A stretch of 64,000 nt of DNA from Roseomonas mucosa (GTDB lineage Bacteria > Pseudomonadota > Alphaproteobacteria > Acetobacterales > Acetobacteraceae), in assembly GCA_945878375.1 (NCBI GenBank), contig CAMDWG010000007.1, forward strand, positions 1 to 64,000, in the 5' to 3' direction. A program made the position numbers and the translations under genes. A model generated the notes under the pieces. It was not told the origin of the DNA. It saw nothing but the letters and a program-made list of their open reading frames with translations, and made no database searches. This document shows positions 53,290-63,186 of the stretch, piece after piece (within the stretch, counting starts at the first letter, position 1; the number at the start of each line of letters is the position of its first letter).

Positions 53290-55158
53290 ATGACCCCGAT
53301 GACGACCTATGACGTGGTGGTGGTGGGCGGCGGACATGCCGGCTGCGAGGCCGCCGCCGCCGCCGCGCGCTGCGGCGCGCGCACCCTGCTGCTGACCCAT
53401 CGGCGCGAGACGATCGGCGAGATGTCCTGCAACCCCGCCATCGGCGGGGTCGGGAAAGGCCATCTGGTGCGGGAAATCGATGCGCTGGATGGGCTGATGG
53501 CCCGCGCGGCCGATGCGGCGGCGATCCATGTCAAACAATTGAACCGCAGCAAGGGCCCGGCGGTCCGCGGCCCCCGCGCCCAGGCCGACCGCGCCCTCTA
53601 CCGCGCCGCGATGCAGGATCTGCTGGCTGAGACCCCGGGCCTCGACATCCTGGCGGAGGCGGCGGAGGGGCTGGAGTTGGACGCGCGCGACCATCTCGCC
53701 GCCGTGGTCACCGCGACGGGGCGGCGGATCGGCTGCGGCGCGCTGGTGATCACCACCGGCACCTTCCTCCGCGGCGAGATCCACCTGGGCGAGCAGCGCA
53801 TCCCGGCGGGACGGCATGGCGACGCGCCGGCCATCGGGCTTGCCTTGGCGCTGGAGGCGCTGAAGCTGCCGCTGAAGCGCCTCAAGACCGGCACGCCGCC
53901 GCGCCTCGACGGGCGTAGCATCGACTGGGCAGCGCTGGAGCCGCAACCGGGGGACGATCCGCCGGAACCGCTGTCCTGGATGACGGATCGGATCACCAAT
54001 CGGCAGGTATCGTGCGGGATCACCTGGACCACGCCGGCAACGCACGCCCTGATCCGGGAGAACCTGCACCGCACGGCCGTCTATGGCGGCCGGATCCAGG
54101 GGGTCGGCCCGCGCTACTGCCCATCCATCGAGGACAAGGTGGTCCGCTTCGCGGACAGGGAGCGCCACCAGATCTTCCTGGAGCCGGAGGGGCTGGAGGA
54201 CGATACGGTCTACCCGAACGGCATCTCCACCAGCCTGCCGGCCGATATCCAGGCCGCGCTCATCGCCTCCATCCCGGGGCTCGAGCGGGCGCGCATCCTC
54301 CGCGCCGGCTATGCGATCGAATACGACCATGTGGATCCGCGCGCGCTGCACCCGACGCTGGAAGTCCGCGGCACGCCCGGGCTGTTCCTGGCGGGGCAGA
54401 TCAACGGCACCACGGGCTATGAGGAAGCGGCGGCCCAAGGGCTCATGGCCGGGCTGAACGCCGCGCTGCGGGCCAGCGGAACCGCGCCGGACCGGGTGCT
54501 CAGCCGGGCGGAGGCCTATATCGGCGTGCTGGTGGACGATCTGGTCCTGCACGGCGTCTCGGAACCCTATCGCATGCTGACCGCGCGGGCGGAGCATCGC
54601 CTGAGCCTGCGCGCGGACAATGCCGGGCTGCGCCTGACCGATCGCGGCCTCGCCTGGGGCTGCGTCGGCGCGGCACGCGCGGCGCGCCATGCGGCCTTCG
54701 CCAGCGCTGTCGCAGATGCCCTGGCGCGCGCCGGGCAGGACGAAGCCAGTCCGACCGCGATTATCGCCGCCGGCCTGCCGATCCGCCAGGATGGCCGCCG
54801 CCGCAGCGTGCTGGAGCTCCTGGCACTGCCTGACATCACAGTCGCAACTGCGGCCGCCATCTTCCCCTGGCTGGCAAATCTGGCGCCCGATGTCGCTGCC
54901 CAGGTCGAGGCCGAGGCGCTCTACGCCCCCTATCTCCGGCGCCATGAGGCCGAGCGCCGCCTGATCGCACGGGAGGAACAGCTCTCCATCCCCGACGCGC
55001 TCGATTTCGGCGCTATCCCGGGCCTGTCGCGTGAGATGCAGCACCGCCTGGCCGGCGCGCGGCCCGCGACCCTGGGCAGCGCCGGCCGCGTTCCCGGCGT
55101 GACCCCAGCAGCCATCGCGGCACTGGCCATGCATCTCCGACGCGCAGCTGCGGGCTGA
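53290..55158 (+). CDS. mnmG: tRNA uridine 5-carboxymethylaminomethyl modification enzyme MnmG
   Basis: A 622-residue FAD-binding partner of MnmE. The N-terminal [16 protein letters not shown] is the dinucleotide fold, and [41 protein letters not shown] and [18 protein letters not shown] are diagnostic. The length is normal for the family. It follows mnmE directly and its stop is 1 bp before the rsmG start within the parS region. Confidence 0.98.
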   Translation: MTPMTTYDVVVVGGGHAGCEAAAAAARCGARTLLLTHRRETIGEMSCNPAIGGVGKGHLVREIDALDGLMARAADAAAIHVKQLNRSKGPAVRGPRAQADRALYRAAMQDLLAETPGLDILAEAAEGLELDARDHLAAVVTATGRRIGCGALVITTGTFLRGEIHLGEQRIPAGRHGDAPAIGLALALEALKLPLKRLKTGTPPRLDGRSIDWAALEPQPGDDPPEPLSWMTDRITNRQVSCGITWTTPATHALIRENLHRTAVYGGRIQGVGPRYCPSIEDKVVRFADRERHQIFLEPEGLEDDTVYPNGISTSLPADIQAALIASIPGLERARILRAGYAIEYDHVDPRALHPTLEVRGTPGLFLAGQINGTTGYEEAAAQGLMAGLNAALRASGTAPDRVLSRAEAYIGVLVDDLVLHGVSEPYRMLTARAEHRLSLRADNAGLRLTDRGLAWGCVGAARAARHAAFASAVADALARAGQDEASPTAIIAAGLPIRQDGRRRSVLELLALPDITVATAAAIFPWLANLAPDVAAQVEAEALYAPYLRRHEAERRLIAREEQLSIPDALDFGAIPGLSREMQHRLAGARPATLGSAGRVPGVTPAAIAALAMHLRRAAAG

Positions 55159-55159
55159 G

Positions 55160-55858
55160 GTGTTTCACGTGAAACAGGACGGCAAGAACGGGCAGGACGC
55201 ACCGGATAACGACGCGACACGGACGGACGAGGCAAAAGGCGAACGCCTGCCGCTGCCGCCGCGGCCGACGCCTGACGCGGCCACGGCCACGCGGCTGGAT
55301 GGCTTCACCGACCTTCTCCTGCGCTGGACCCTTCGCATCAACCTGATCGCGGAACGGGACGCCGCGGCGATCCGCAACCGTCACATCGCCGATTCCCTGC
55401 AACTGGCCTCCCTGCTGCCGCCGGGGGAAGGGCCGGTCGGGGATCTGGGCAGCGGCGGGGGTTTTCCCGGCCTGGTCCTGGCCATCGCCACGCGCCGGCC
55501 CTTCCATCTGGTCGAATCGGACCGCCGAAAGGCAGCCTTCCTGACCGAAGCCGCGGCGCGTCTCGGCCTCGATCATGTCCGCGTCCATGCGATGCGGATC
55601 GAGGCCGTGGCGCTTCCACCGCTCGCCGCCCTCACGGCGCGCGCCCTGGCGCCTCTCGACGACCTTCTCGGCCATGCCGAACGGCTGCTGGCGCCCGGCG
55701 GCGTCGCGGTCTTCCCGAAGGGCCGCACGGCCGAAGACGAATTGACCGCAGCCCGCCGGCGCTGGACAGTGCGCGCCGAGCGGTTCGCAAGCCGCACCGA
55801 CCCCGATGCCACCATCTTCCGCCTCAGTGAGATCCGCCGCGATGGCCAGCCCGACTGA
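55160..55858 (+). CDS. rsmG: 16S rRNA (guanine527-N7)-methyltransferase RsmG
   Basis: A 232-residue SAM methyltransferase. The SAM loop is GDLGSGGGFPGLVLAI and HLVESDRRKAAFL follows. The GTG start at 55160 places the codons MFHVKQ exactly over the second parS site. The next residues (about 7-35) are a polar low-complexity linker. The true start may therefore be shaped by, or secondary to, the centromere sequence. It overlaps parA by 17 bp. Confidence 0.93.
   Translation: MFHVKQDGKNGQDAPDNDATRTDEAKGERLPLPPRPTPDAATATRLDGFTDLLLRWTLRINLIAERDAAAIRNRHIADSLQLASLLPPGEGPVGDLGSGGGFPGLVLAIATRRPFHLVESDRRKAAFLTEAAARLGLDHVRVHAMRIEAVALPPLAALTARALAPLDDLLGHAERLLAPGGVAVFPKGRTAEDELTAARRRWTVRAERFASRTDPDATIFRLSEIRRDGQPD
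55161..55176. promoter_or_regulatory. parS centromere site 2, inside the rsmG start
   Basis: TGTTTCACGTGAAACA is again a perfect 16-of-16 parS match, 3.3 kb from the first. It covers the rsmG start codon and its first five codons, 0.7 kb before parA. Confidence 0.93.
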
Positions 55859-56648
55859 CCGCGCCCAACCGCGGATCATCGCCTTCGCCAACCAGAAGGG
55901 CGGCGTCGGGAAGACCACGACCGCCATCAACCTCGCCACCGCGCTGGCGGCCGAGCACAAGGTGCTGCTGGTCGATCTCGACCCCCAGGGTAACGCCTCC
56001 ACAGGCCTCGGCATCGCGCGCGGCGACCGCGGGGCTGGGACCTATGCGCTGCTGGTCGAGGACCGGAAGCTGGCCGATGTCATCCGCCCCTCCGCGATCC
56101 CCAACCTCTCCATCCTCCCCGCCGACCCCGACCTAGCCGGCGCGGAGATCGAACTCGTCGGCCTGGAAGGCCGGGAAAAGCGCCTGTCGGACGCCCTGAA
56201 GGCCGGCGGGGCAACACTGGCCGGCTTCGATTTCGTCTTCTTCGATTGCCCCCCCTCCCTCGGCCTCATCACGCTGAACGCACTGGTGGCCGCGGATGGC
56301 GTGATCGTGCCGTTACAGACGGAATTCTTCGCGCTCGAGGGCATCAGCCAGATCACCCGCACCATCGAACGCGTCCGCCGCGCCCTGAACCCCCGCCTAG
56401 CGCTGGAGGGGATCGTGCTGACCATGGTGGATAGACGCAACAATCTGTCTGATTTGGTCGCAAGTGACGTCCGTAATTTCTTCAAGGACAAGGTCTTCGA
56501 AACTATTATTCCCCGCAATGTGAGGGTTAGCGAAGCCCCCTCGCACGGACTGCCCGTGTTGCTCTACGATTTCCGCTCCCCCGGCGCCCAGGCCCATCTC
56601 CGCCTCGCGGCCGAATTCCTGAAGCGAGAGCGCGCGAGACGCCCCTGA
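55842..56648 (+). CDS. parA: Chromosome partitioning ATPase ParA (Soj)
   Basis: A 268-residue deviant-Walker ATPase that moves the ParB-parS complex. The motif FANQKGGVGKTTTAINLATAL holds the signature Lys19 and Lys24, LLVDLDPQGNASTGLG follows, and VFFDCPPSLGLITLNAL is Walker B. It has no N-terminal DNA-binding domain, so it is the chromosomal type. The start ATG 55842 overlaps rsmG; an upstream frame adds 12 residues and is unlikely. Confidence 0.97.
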   Translation: MASPTDRAQPRIIAFANQKGGVGKTTTAINLATALAAEHKVLLVDLDPQGNASTGLGIARGDRGAGTYALLVEDRKLADVIRPSAIPNLSILPADPDLAGAEIELVGLEGREKRLSDALKAGGATLAGFDFVFFDCPPSLGLITLNALVAADGVIVPLQTEFFALEGISQITRTIERVRRALNPRLALEGIVLTMVDRRNNLSDLVASDVRNFFKDKVFETIIPRNVRVSEAPSHGLPVLLYDFRSPGAQAHLRLAAEFLKRERARRP

Positions 56649-56741
56649 TCGCCACCGACCGAGAGCGGGCCGCCCCAGCCAGCCGGCCCCAAAGGTCGCG
56701 ACGCCGACACCCGAGACGATTGCCCCCAGGACCGCCAGACG

Positions 56742-57608
56742 ATGAGCACCACCCGCAAGGCCCCGCCCTCCCGTCTCGGTCGCGGCCTCTCCGCCCTGAT
56801 CCCGGACGGGCCCGCCCCCACCGCCGAACAGGCCGCCCTCCGCACCCTGCCGGTCGAGGCGTTGGAGCCAGGTCCCTTCCAGCCGCGCGGCGGGATGGAC
56901 AAGGCGAGCCTCGACGACCTCGCCGCCTCCATCCGCGAACACGGCATCCTCCAGCCCATCCTGGCGCGGCCCAAGCCCGGCGCAGCGGGGGTCTATGAGA
57001 TCATCGGGGGCGAGCGGCGCTGGCGCGCCGCGCAAGCCGCGCAGCTGCATGAGGTCCCGGTCGTCATCCGCGACCTCGGCGACCGCGAAGCGATGGCCGC
57101 CGGCCTGGTCGAGAACCTGCAGCGCCAGGACCTGAACATCATGGAGGAAGCCGAGGGCTATCGCCGGCTCCTCGATGAATTCGGCCTGACGCAGGAAAGC
57201 CTCGGTCAGGCTGTGGGGAAAAGCCGCAGCCATGTCGCCAATACGCTGCGCCTGCTGGTCCTGCCGCCCGAGGTCCGGGATCTGGTGGCCAATGGCGTCC
57301 TCTCCGCCGGGCATGCCCGTACCCTGGTCACGGCTGACGAGCCTGGCCGGCTGGCAGCCCAGATCGTCGCGCGGGGCCTGAATGTACGCCAGGCGGAAGC
57401 ACTCGCCGCCAGCCAGTCCCGCCCGAAGGGCGCCGCACCCGAACGCGCCGGCCGCGATGCCGATGTCGTGGCGCTGGAGCGCGACCTGACCGAGCGCCTC
57501 GGCCTCAGAATCTCGATCCGCCACCAGGGCAAGGGGGGAGAGGTGGTGATACGCTATCGTGACCTCGACCAGCTCGACGGGCTGGTCCGCCTGCTCTCGG
57601 GCGGCTGA
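56742..57608 (+). CDS. parB: Chromosome partitioning protein ParB (Spo0J)
   Basis: A 288-residue CTP-binding clamp that loads on parS. The N-terminal RLGRGLSALIPD is ParA-stimulating. The CTPase motif GGERRWRAA (GERR at 90-93) is intact, and the HTH TQESLGQAVGKSRSHVANTLRL binds parS. The C-terminal dimerisation domain ends RLLSGG. It follows parA after 93 bp and converges on holA. Confidence 0.97.
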   Translation: MSTTRKAPPSRLGRGLSALIPDGPAPTAEQAALRTLPVEALEPGPFQPRGGMDKASLDDLAASIREHGILQPILARPKPGAAGVYEIIGGERRWRAAQAAQLHEVPVVIRDLGDREAMAAGLVENLQRQDLNIMEEAEGYRRLLDEFGLTQESLGQAVGKSRSHVANTLRLLVLPPEVRDLVANGVLSAGHARTLVTADEPGRLAAQIVARGLNVRQAEALAASQSRPKGAAPERAGRDADVVALERDLTERLGLRISIRHQGKGGEVVIRYRDLDQLDGLVRLLSGG

Positions 57609-57645
57609 CGGCGCGGATCGCGGAAGGGCCGCGCAACCCTCGCGG

Positions 57646-58647
57646 TCAGCGCCGGGCCTGCCGCGCGATCGCCGCCAGCGCGGCGCGTGCCAGGGTCACA
57701 TCCGCATCCCGGAAGGCGGTGGTCTTGGTGCGTTTCTCGGCTTCCAGCAGCGCCGCGCCCACGGCTTCCAGCGCCGCCGGCGACCAGATGCGGAGCGCAC
57801 GGTCGAAGGCCGCCTTGTGGCGGAAGAACACCGGCGGGCGCAGCACGCCGCTATCGCCGCCCGCCACCGCCGCCTCATGCAGGCGCTGGACATGGCGCAG
57901 CGCTGCGCGCAGCACCTGGACCGGGTTCGCCCCTTCCGCGAAGGCCGCTGTCAGCGCCCGGTCGGCCATCGCCGCTTCCCCGGCGGTCGCCGCCATCAGC
58001 GCCTCATCCAGGTCGAGCGCGGCGCCTTCGCCGCCGCAGGCCAGCGCCGCATCCTCATCCACGCGCCCGCCCGGCCCGACATAAAGCGCGAGCTTCTCCA
58101 CCTCCCGCCGCGTCTGCATCCGGTCCTCGCCCAGCCGCGTCGCGAGCCAGGACAGCGCCGCCGGATCGGACTGGACGCCCTGTTCCTTCAGCATGCGCCC
58201 GAGCGCCGCCGCCAGCTCGTCGCCGCGTTCCCGATAGCAGGCGATCACCGCCACCTCCGGCGCCGCCTCCGCCAGCACGCGCAGCTTGGAGCGCGCCGTC
58301 AGTTCCCCGCCCTCCAGCACCAGCAGCGCCTCTCCAGGGGTCGCGAGCGCATCCTTCAGCGGGCCGGCATGGGCGTCGGTGGCCTCGCGCAGGCGCACGA
58401 CGCGGCGGCCGCCGGTCATCGCCAGCGCCGCAGCCTCACCGGCCAGCGCGCCCGGCTTCGCCGCCTCCTCCCGGTTCAGCTCGGCCAGCCGGAAGGGATC
58501 GTCCATCCGCCCGCCCAGCACGGCGCGCACCAGCCCCTCGGCCCGCTCCCGCACCAGGCCGGCATCGTCGCCATGCAGCAGGATGGCGCGGTAGGGTCCG
58601 GGATCGGTAAGCACCGCCCCGGCCCGGCGCGCATCAAGCTTCGCCAT
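57646..58647 (-). CDS. holA: DNA polymerase III delta subunit HolA
   Basis: A 333-residue clamp-loader subunit. RAILLHGDDAGLVRERAEGL is the family N-terminal block, and SWLATRLGEDRMQTRREVEKLALY and NPVQVLRAALRHVQRLHEA are conserved AAA+-lid features. The P-loop is degenerate as expected for delta. It is the last gene of the leuS-lptE-holA operon, the usual alphaproteobacterial order, converging on parB. Confidence 0.93.
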   Translation of the reverse strand: MAKLDARRAGAVLTDPGPYRAILLHGDDAGLVRERAEGLVRAVLGGRMDDPFRLAELNREEAAKPGALAGEAAALAMTGGRRVVRLREATDAHAGPLKDALATPGEALLVLEGGELTARSKLRVLAEAAPEVAVIACYRERGDELAAALGRMLKEQGVQSDPAALSWLATRLGEDRMQTRREVEKLALYVGPGGRVDEDAALACGGEGAALDLDEALMAATAGEAAMADRALTAAFAEGANPVQVLRAALRHVQRLHEAAVAGGDSGVLRPPVFFRHKAAFDRALRIWSPAALEAVGAALLEAEKRTKTTAFRDADVTLARAALAAIARQARR

Positions 58648-58715
58648 GCCGCGTCCTCAGCCGCCCCGGGACCAGAAAGACGGCGCAGCCAACCCGGATA
58701 GGGGCGCCTCGCCCG

Positions 58716-59450
58716 TCACCGGACGCCATCCCGCGGGCCGATGCCGCCGGTCGGGCCTCCGATCACGCCTTGGCCGGGCTCGGCCGGCGGCACCAGGCCG
58801 GTCACGGGCGGGGGCGCCTGCGGCAGGGGCGGGATGGTCTGCACCGGTGCGACACGCTGCGGCGCCGTCCCGGCGCGCAGGTTGCGGAATTGCAGGGCGA
58901 CGCGGATCACCACCTCATCGGCCAATTGCTCGGCCAGGCGGCGCTCCATGGCCTCGCGGCTGGCATCGGCGGCGAAAAACTGGGTGCCCTGGATGTTGAA
59001 GGCGTCTGTGGTGCGTTCGAAGCCGCTGGCCACCACTTCACGCGGCGAAAGGCGCAGCAGCGTCCAATTGGCGGTCGCGATGGTGCGGACGCGGCTGGCC
59101 GCGCCATCCCGCTGGATGCCGATGCCTTCCGCCGCCAGGTTCGGCCCGACCAGCAGCTCCCACCGTGTCGCATCAGCCGGGATGCCGCCCGGCGGCGCGC
59201 CCATGGCCAGCCTCTCCTGCAGGCCGCGACGCAGCAATTGGCCGAAGCGCTCCGGGATCACCGGCACCCGCGTGGCCGCGAGGTCCGCCCCCACCGCCGC
59301 ATCGCCCGCGGCCGCACCACCGCCATGGATCGGCCGGAAGCCGCAGCCGCCCGCGCCAAGCGCCAGCAGCCCCGCCGCCCCGCGCAGCAGCACCCGGCGC
59401 GGCAGCCCCGCCGCCGATGCGTCGGCCGGCGCAGTACCAGCCACAGTCAT
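58716..59450 (-). CDS. lptE: LPS-assembly lipoprotein LptE
   Basis: A 244-residue lipoprotein that plugs the LptD barrel for lipopolysaccharide insertion. The signal RRVLLRGAAGLLALGAGGC ends in a lipobox, and the mature start GFRPIH is typical of LptE. A helix-strand core follows, then a proline-rich C-terminal tail of about 50 residues, longer than usual. ATG 59450 lies 19 bp after the leuS stop; an upstream frame to 59504 would overlap leuS. Confidence 0.85.
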   Translation of the reverse strand: MTVAGTAPADASAAGLPRRVLLRGAAGLLALGAGGCGFRPIHGGGAAAGDAAVGADLAATRVPVIPERFGQLLRRGLQERLAMGAPPGGIPADATRWELLVGPNLAAEGIGIQRDGAASRVRTIATANWTLLRLSPREVVASGFERTTDAFNIQGTQFFAADASREAMERRLAEQLADEVVIRVALQFRNLRAGTAPQRVAPVQTIPPLPQAPPPVTGLVPPAEPGQGVIGGPTGGIGPRDGVR

Positions 59451-59469
59451 GCCAGGCCGGCCCACCGCG

Positions 59470-62184
59470 TCAGACCACCAGATTGACCACCCGCCCAGGA
59501 ACATGGATGCGCTTCTTCACCGGCTTGCCGCCGATCGCACGCTGCACGTTCTCCTCGGCCTCCGCCAGGGCGAATATCTCCGAGTCCCTCGCCCCGACGG
59601 GCACCTCGATCGTGGCGCGGAGCTTTCCCATCACCTGCACGGCGAGGGTCACGCTTTCCGCCCTCAGCAGCTCGGGATCAGCCGCGGGCCAGAGCATCTC
59701 CGCGACCAGCGCCTCGGTGCCTGGGTTCAGCGCGGCAAAGACCTCTTCCGCCAGATGCGGCATCATCGGCGCCGAGAGCCGCGCCAGGATCTCGAGCGCC
59801 TCGCGCCGCGCTGCGCCCATGCCCTCGGCGGCGGCCTGGGATTCGGCCTCCGCGATGGCGTTGGCGAATTCGTGGATGCGGGCGACCGCGACGTTGAAGG
59901 CGAAGGTCTCCAGCGCCTCCGTGACCGCCGCGATGGTGCGGTGCGTGACCTGGCGCAGCTTCCGGGCGGGCCCGGCCGCCTCCGCGAAGCCAGCGCCCGG
60001 CGCGGGCAGGGCGGGCAGGGCGTTCTGGGTCAGGCGCCACACGCGCTGGGTGAACCGGAAGGCCCCGGCGACGCCGGATTCCGTCCATTCCATGTCCCGC
60101 TCGGGCGGGTTGTCGGCCAGGATGAACCAGCGCGCGGTGTCGGCGCCGTATTTGCCGATGATGGCGCCGGGATCGACCGTGTTGCGCTTCGACTTCGACA
60201 TCGCCTCGACGCGCCCGATGGCCACCGGCTCCTCCGAGCCCTTCACCACCGCACTCCGCGTGCCGTCCGCGGCGGCCGAGAACTCCACCTCCTCCGGGTA
60301 GAGCCAGCGGCCATCCGCGCCCTTGTAGCTTTCGTGCTGGACCATGCCCTGGGTGAACAGGCCGGCGAAGGGCTCTTCCACCGTCAGGTGGCCGCTGGCC
60401 TTCATCGCGCGGGTGAAGAAGCGGCTGTAGAGCAGGTGCAGGATCGCGTGCTCGATGCCGCCGATATACTGGTCCACCGGCAGCCAGGCATCCACCGCCG
60501 CCCGGTCCACCGGCGCATCCGCGCCGGGCGAGCAGAAGCGCGCGAAATACCAGCTGCTGTCCACGAAGGTGTCGCAGGTGTCCGTCTCTCGCCGCGCCGC
60601 CTTGCCGCAGGACGGGCAGTGCACATGCTTCCAGGCCGGGTGGTGGTCGAGCGGATTGCCGGGACGGGAGAAATCCACATCCTCCGGCAGCACCACCGGC
60701 AATTGCGCCTCCGGCACCGGCACGGCGCCGCAATCGTCGCAATGGATCACCGGGATCGGGCAGCCCCAATAGCGCTGGCGGCTGACGCCCCAGTCGCGGA
60801 GCCGCCAATTCACCACGCCCGTGCCCTGGCCCGCCTTCTCCAGCGTCTCGATCGCGCGGCGCTTGGCGGCCGGCACCGCGAGCCCGTCCAGGAAGCCCGA
60901 ATTGAAGATCGTGCCGTCGCCGGTGAAGGCTTCGTCGCCGAGCGCGAAATCGGCGGCGTTGGCGCCGGGCGGCAGCACCACGGGCAGGATCGGCAGGCCG
61001 TATTTGCGCGCGAATTCGAAGTCGCGCTCATCATGGCCCGGGCAGCCGAAGATCGCGCCCGTGCCGTATTCCATCAGCACGAAATTCGCGATCCAGACCG
61101 GGAAGCTGACGCCGTCCAGGAAGGGGTGGGCGACGCGGAAGCCGGTGTCGAAGCCGCGCTTCTCCGCCTGCTCGATCGCGGCTTCGCTGGTGCCCATGCG
61201 CCGGCATTCTGCGACGAATTCGGCGGCCTTAGGATCGCGCGCGGCGGCGGCTGCGGCCAGCGGGTGTTCCGCGGCCACGGCCAGGAAGGACATGCCGAAC
61301 AGCGTGTCAGGCCGCGTCGTGAAGACCTCAATCTCCTCGTGCGCCTGCGGCGCGCCGGCCTGATTCAGACCCTCGGCAGCATCCTGGGACCTTTGGGGCC
61401 TCGGATCATCAGGACGACCGGGTTCCACAAGCCGGAACCGCACCCGCGCGCCTTCACTGCGGCCGATCCAGTTGGACTGCATCAGCTTCACCCGTTCCGG
61501 CCAGCGGTCGAGACCGCCAAGCGCCTCCAGCAGGTCGGGGGCGAACTTCGTGATGCTCAAAAACCACTGGCTGAGCTTCTTCTTCTCCACCAGCGCGCCG
61601 GATCGCCAGCCGCGGCCGTCGATCACCTGTTCATTCGCCAGCACCGTGCCGTCCACGGGGTCCCAATTGACCCAGCTTTCCTTCCGCTCGACCAGGCCGG
61701 CCTTCCAGAAATCCAGGAACAGCTTCTGCTGCTTGCCGTAATAGCCGACATCGCAGGTCGCGAATTCGCGCGCCCATTCCAGGCTGAGCCCCATGCGCTG
61801 CAGCTCGGCGCGCATATTGGCGATGTTCTGGTAGGTCCACTTCCCCGGATGGATGCCGCGTTCGCGCGCCGCATTCTCCGCCGGCAGGCCGAAGGCGTCC
61901 CAGCCCATCGGGTGCATCACCAGATGCCCGCGCGCGCGCTTGTAGCGCGCCACCACATCGCCCAGCGTGTAGTTCCGCACATGGCCCATATGGATCTTCC
62001 CCGACGGGTAAGGGAACATCTCAAGAACATAATATTTACGAGCGCCGGGCGGCGGGACATCCGGCACGGCGAAGCAGGCGCGGCGGTCCCATTCGGACTG
62101 CCAGCGCGGCTCGGCGGCGGCGAAATCGTAGCGTGCCGGCGGGGCCGCTGGGGTGGAAGCGCGCTCGGGGCTGTGGTCGGTCAT
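59470..62184 (-). CDS. leuS: Leucyl-tRNA synthetase
   Basis: A 904-residue class I synthetase. The HIGH motif is in [15 protein letters not shown] and KMSKS in [13 protein letters not shown], and the editing-site TTRPDT is at about 289-294. Between the [13 protein letters not shown] block and the editing motif there is an insertion of about 25 residues (254-284: [19 protein letters not shown]...) absent from typical LeuS. ATG 62184 ([10 protein letters not shown]) is preferred over an upstream 19-residue extension. Confidence 0.96.
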   Translation of the reverse strand: MTDHSPERASTPAAPPARYDFAAAEPRWQSEWDRRACFAVPDVPPPGARKYYVLEMFPYPSGKIHMGHVRNYTLGDVVARYKRARGHLVMHPMGWDAFGLPAENAARERGIHPGKWTYQNIANMRAELQRMGLSLEWAREFATCDVGYYGKQQKLFLDFWKAGLVERKESWVNWDPVDGTVLANEQVIDGRGWRSGALVEKKKLSQWFLSITKFAPDLLEALGGLDRWPERVKLMQSNWIGRSEGARVRFRLVEPGRPDDPRPQRSQDAAEGLNQAGAPQAHEEIEVFTTRPDTLFGMSFLAVAAEHPLAAAAAARDPKAAEFVAECRRMGTSEAAIEQAEKRGFDTGFRVAHPFLDGVSFPVWIANFVLMEYGTGAIFGCPGHDERDFEFARKYGLPILPVVLPPGANAADFALGDEAFTGDGTIFNSGFLDGLAVPAAKRRAIETLEKAGQGTGVVNWRLRDWGVSRQRYWGCPIPVIHCDDCGAVPVPEAQLPVVLPEDVDFSRPGNPLDHHPAWKHVHCPSCGKAARRETDTCDTFVDSSWYFARFCSPGADAPVDRAAVDAWLPVDQYIGGIEHAILHLLYSRFFTRAMKASGHLTVEEPFAGLFTQGMVQHESYKGADGRWLYPEEVEFSAAADGTRSAVVKGSEEPVAIGRVEAMSKSKRNTVDPGAIIGKYGADTARWFILADNPPERDMEWTESGVAGAFRFTQRVWRLTQNALPALPAPGAGFAEAAGPARKLRQVTHRTIAAVTEALETFAFNVAVARIHEFANAIAEAESQAAAEGMGAARREALEILARLSAPMMPHLAEEVFAALNPGTEALVAEMLWPAADPELLRAESVTLAVQVMGKLRATIEVPVGARDSEIFALAEAEENVQRAIGGKPVKKRIHVPGRVVNLVV

Positions 62185-62305
62185 CGTCTGCGCTGCATGG
62201 CTCTCGGGAAGAGCGCACGCATAGGACACTTCGCGGCCCAACGGAATTCACCGCCCGCATTCACCGCTGGCGCGCGGGCCGCATCCGGCCCGCGCCTGCG
62301 CAGTC

Positions 62306-62875
62306 CTATCGAACTGCGGAAGTCGATTGCGCGCGCAATTCCCGCGCCCGGTTCAGCACCTGGTCTTCCAGTTCCGTCCCCGTGGTGGCGGAGACCGAGG
62401 CATCCAGCCAATTCCCCTGGCGCTGTTCCTGGCGGAACACGACCACCCGCACCCCGTCGGAGCGCAGCGTGCGGCCCAGGATATAGGCCGTCACGCGGAA
62501 GCGTTCATTGCCCGCGCCTGGCGGCTGGTACCAATCGGTGATGACCACGCCGCCGAAGGGATCGGCGGAGGTGAGCGGCATGAAGGACAGCGTGTCGAGC
62601 GTCGCCCGCCACAGGAAGGCATTCACCCCGATGCCGGCGCCCGAGACATCCCCCGCCGCCGTGCCGCGCGTCGAGCGGTCGGTGCCGAAGATGACGATGC
62701 CATCCGTGCCGCCCAACCGGCCCCGCACGGAATCGCGGCGGCTATCCGAATTGTATTCGGACGCTTCGGGCATGCGCGTGTTCTCGCTGAGGCTCGAGCA
62801 GCCGCCGAGCACGCCGATCAGCGCCAGCCCGAAGGCTGCGCCGCGAAGCGGGTGGGCAATGGGTCGCCGGAACAT
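62306..62875 (-). CDS. DUF3576 family lipoprotein
   Basis: A 189-residue lipoprotein with signal GAAFGLALIGVLGGC (lipobox LGGC). The mature part contains VNAFLWRATLDTLSFMPLTSADPFGGVVITDWY, the conserved DUF3576 block. Function is unknown. The start has GGAGA six bases upstream. It is regularly found directly upstream of leuS in alphaproteobacteria, as here (121 bp). Confidence 0.9.
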   Translation of the reverse strand: MFRRPIAHPLRGAAFGLALIGVLGGCSSLSENTRMPEASEYNSDSRRDSVRGRLGGTDGIVIFGTDRSTRGTAAGDVSGAGIGVNAFLWRATLDTLSFMPLTSADPFGGVVITDWYQPPGAGNERFRVTAYILGRTLRSDGVRVVVFRQEQRQGNWLDASVSATTGTELEDQVLNRARELRAQSTSAVR

Positions 62876-63186
62876 CCTATCTCCGTCCTGCAGGGCCGTG
62901 CCGCCACGGCCGGCAGCGCCGATGCGCGGCGCATGTCGAACCCCGCCGCCCCCCGGCCGGCTTCGGGCCCTTCGGGGCGCCGGGCATGGTCCGGAACGTA
63001 CGGGGTCGGCACCCTTCCGGGTCCCCGCGACGCCAAGGGGCGGTCTTCAGCCCATCTCTTAGCGTTGCTTCCGCCCGGGCGGAAGCGGCCCCGCGAATCT
63101 GGCGGGACGGTTCGGGGGGCTGAAACAAGGAAGGGGCGGCAGGTTGCCCTGCCACCCCCCCCGATGCATCCGGATCCGGTGAAGGA
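62876..63186. other. Intergenic region between porin and DUF3576 gene
   Basis: 311 bp without a convincing gene. It contains a perfect 20-bp palindrome at 63067-63086 (GCTTCCGCCC/GGGCGGAAGC) and the porin terminator at 63122-63158. Other GC-rich hairpins lie near 62955-63000. A promoter for the DUF3576-leuS operon must lie here but no clear -35/-10 is seen. Confidence 0.6.
63122..63158 (-). terminator. Intrinsic terminator of the porin gene
   Basis: On the minus strand GGGGTGGCAGG pairs with CCTGCCGCCCC (11 bp, one G-U) around a GCAA tetraloop. TTCCTTGTTTC follows. It lies 29 bp after the porin stop codon. Confidence 0.75.

Noticed and set aside
52378-55134. A 918-codon open frame opposite mnmE and mnmG
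   Set aside because: Shadow of two conserved genes; composition is repetitive Arg/Gly/His and no motif is present.
58741-62541. A 1266-codon open frame opposite lptE and leuS
   Set aside because: Antisense to conserved genes with no recognisable domains.
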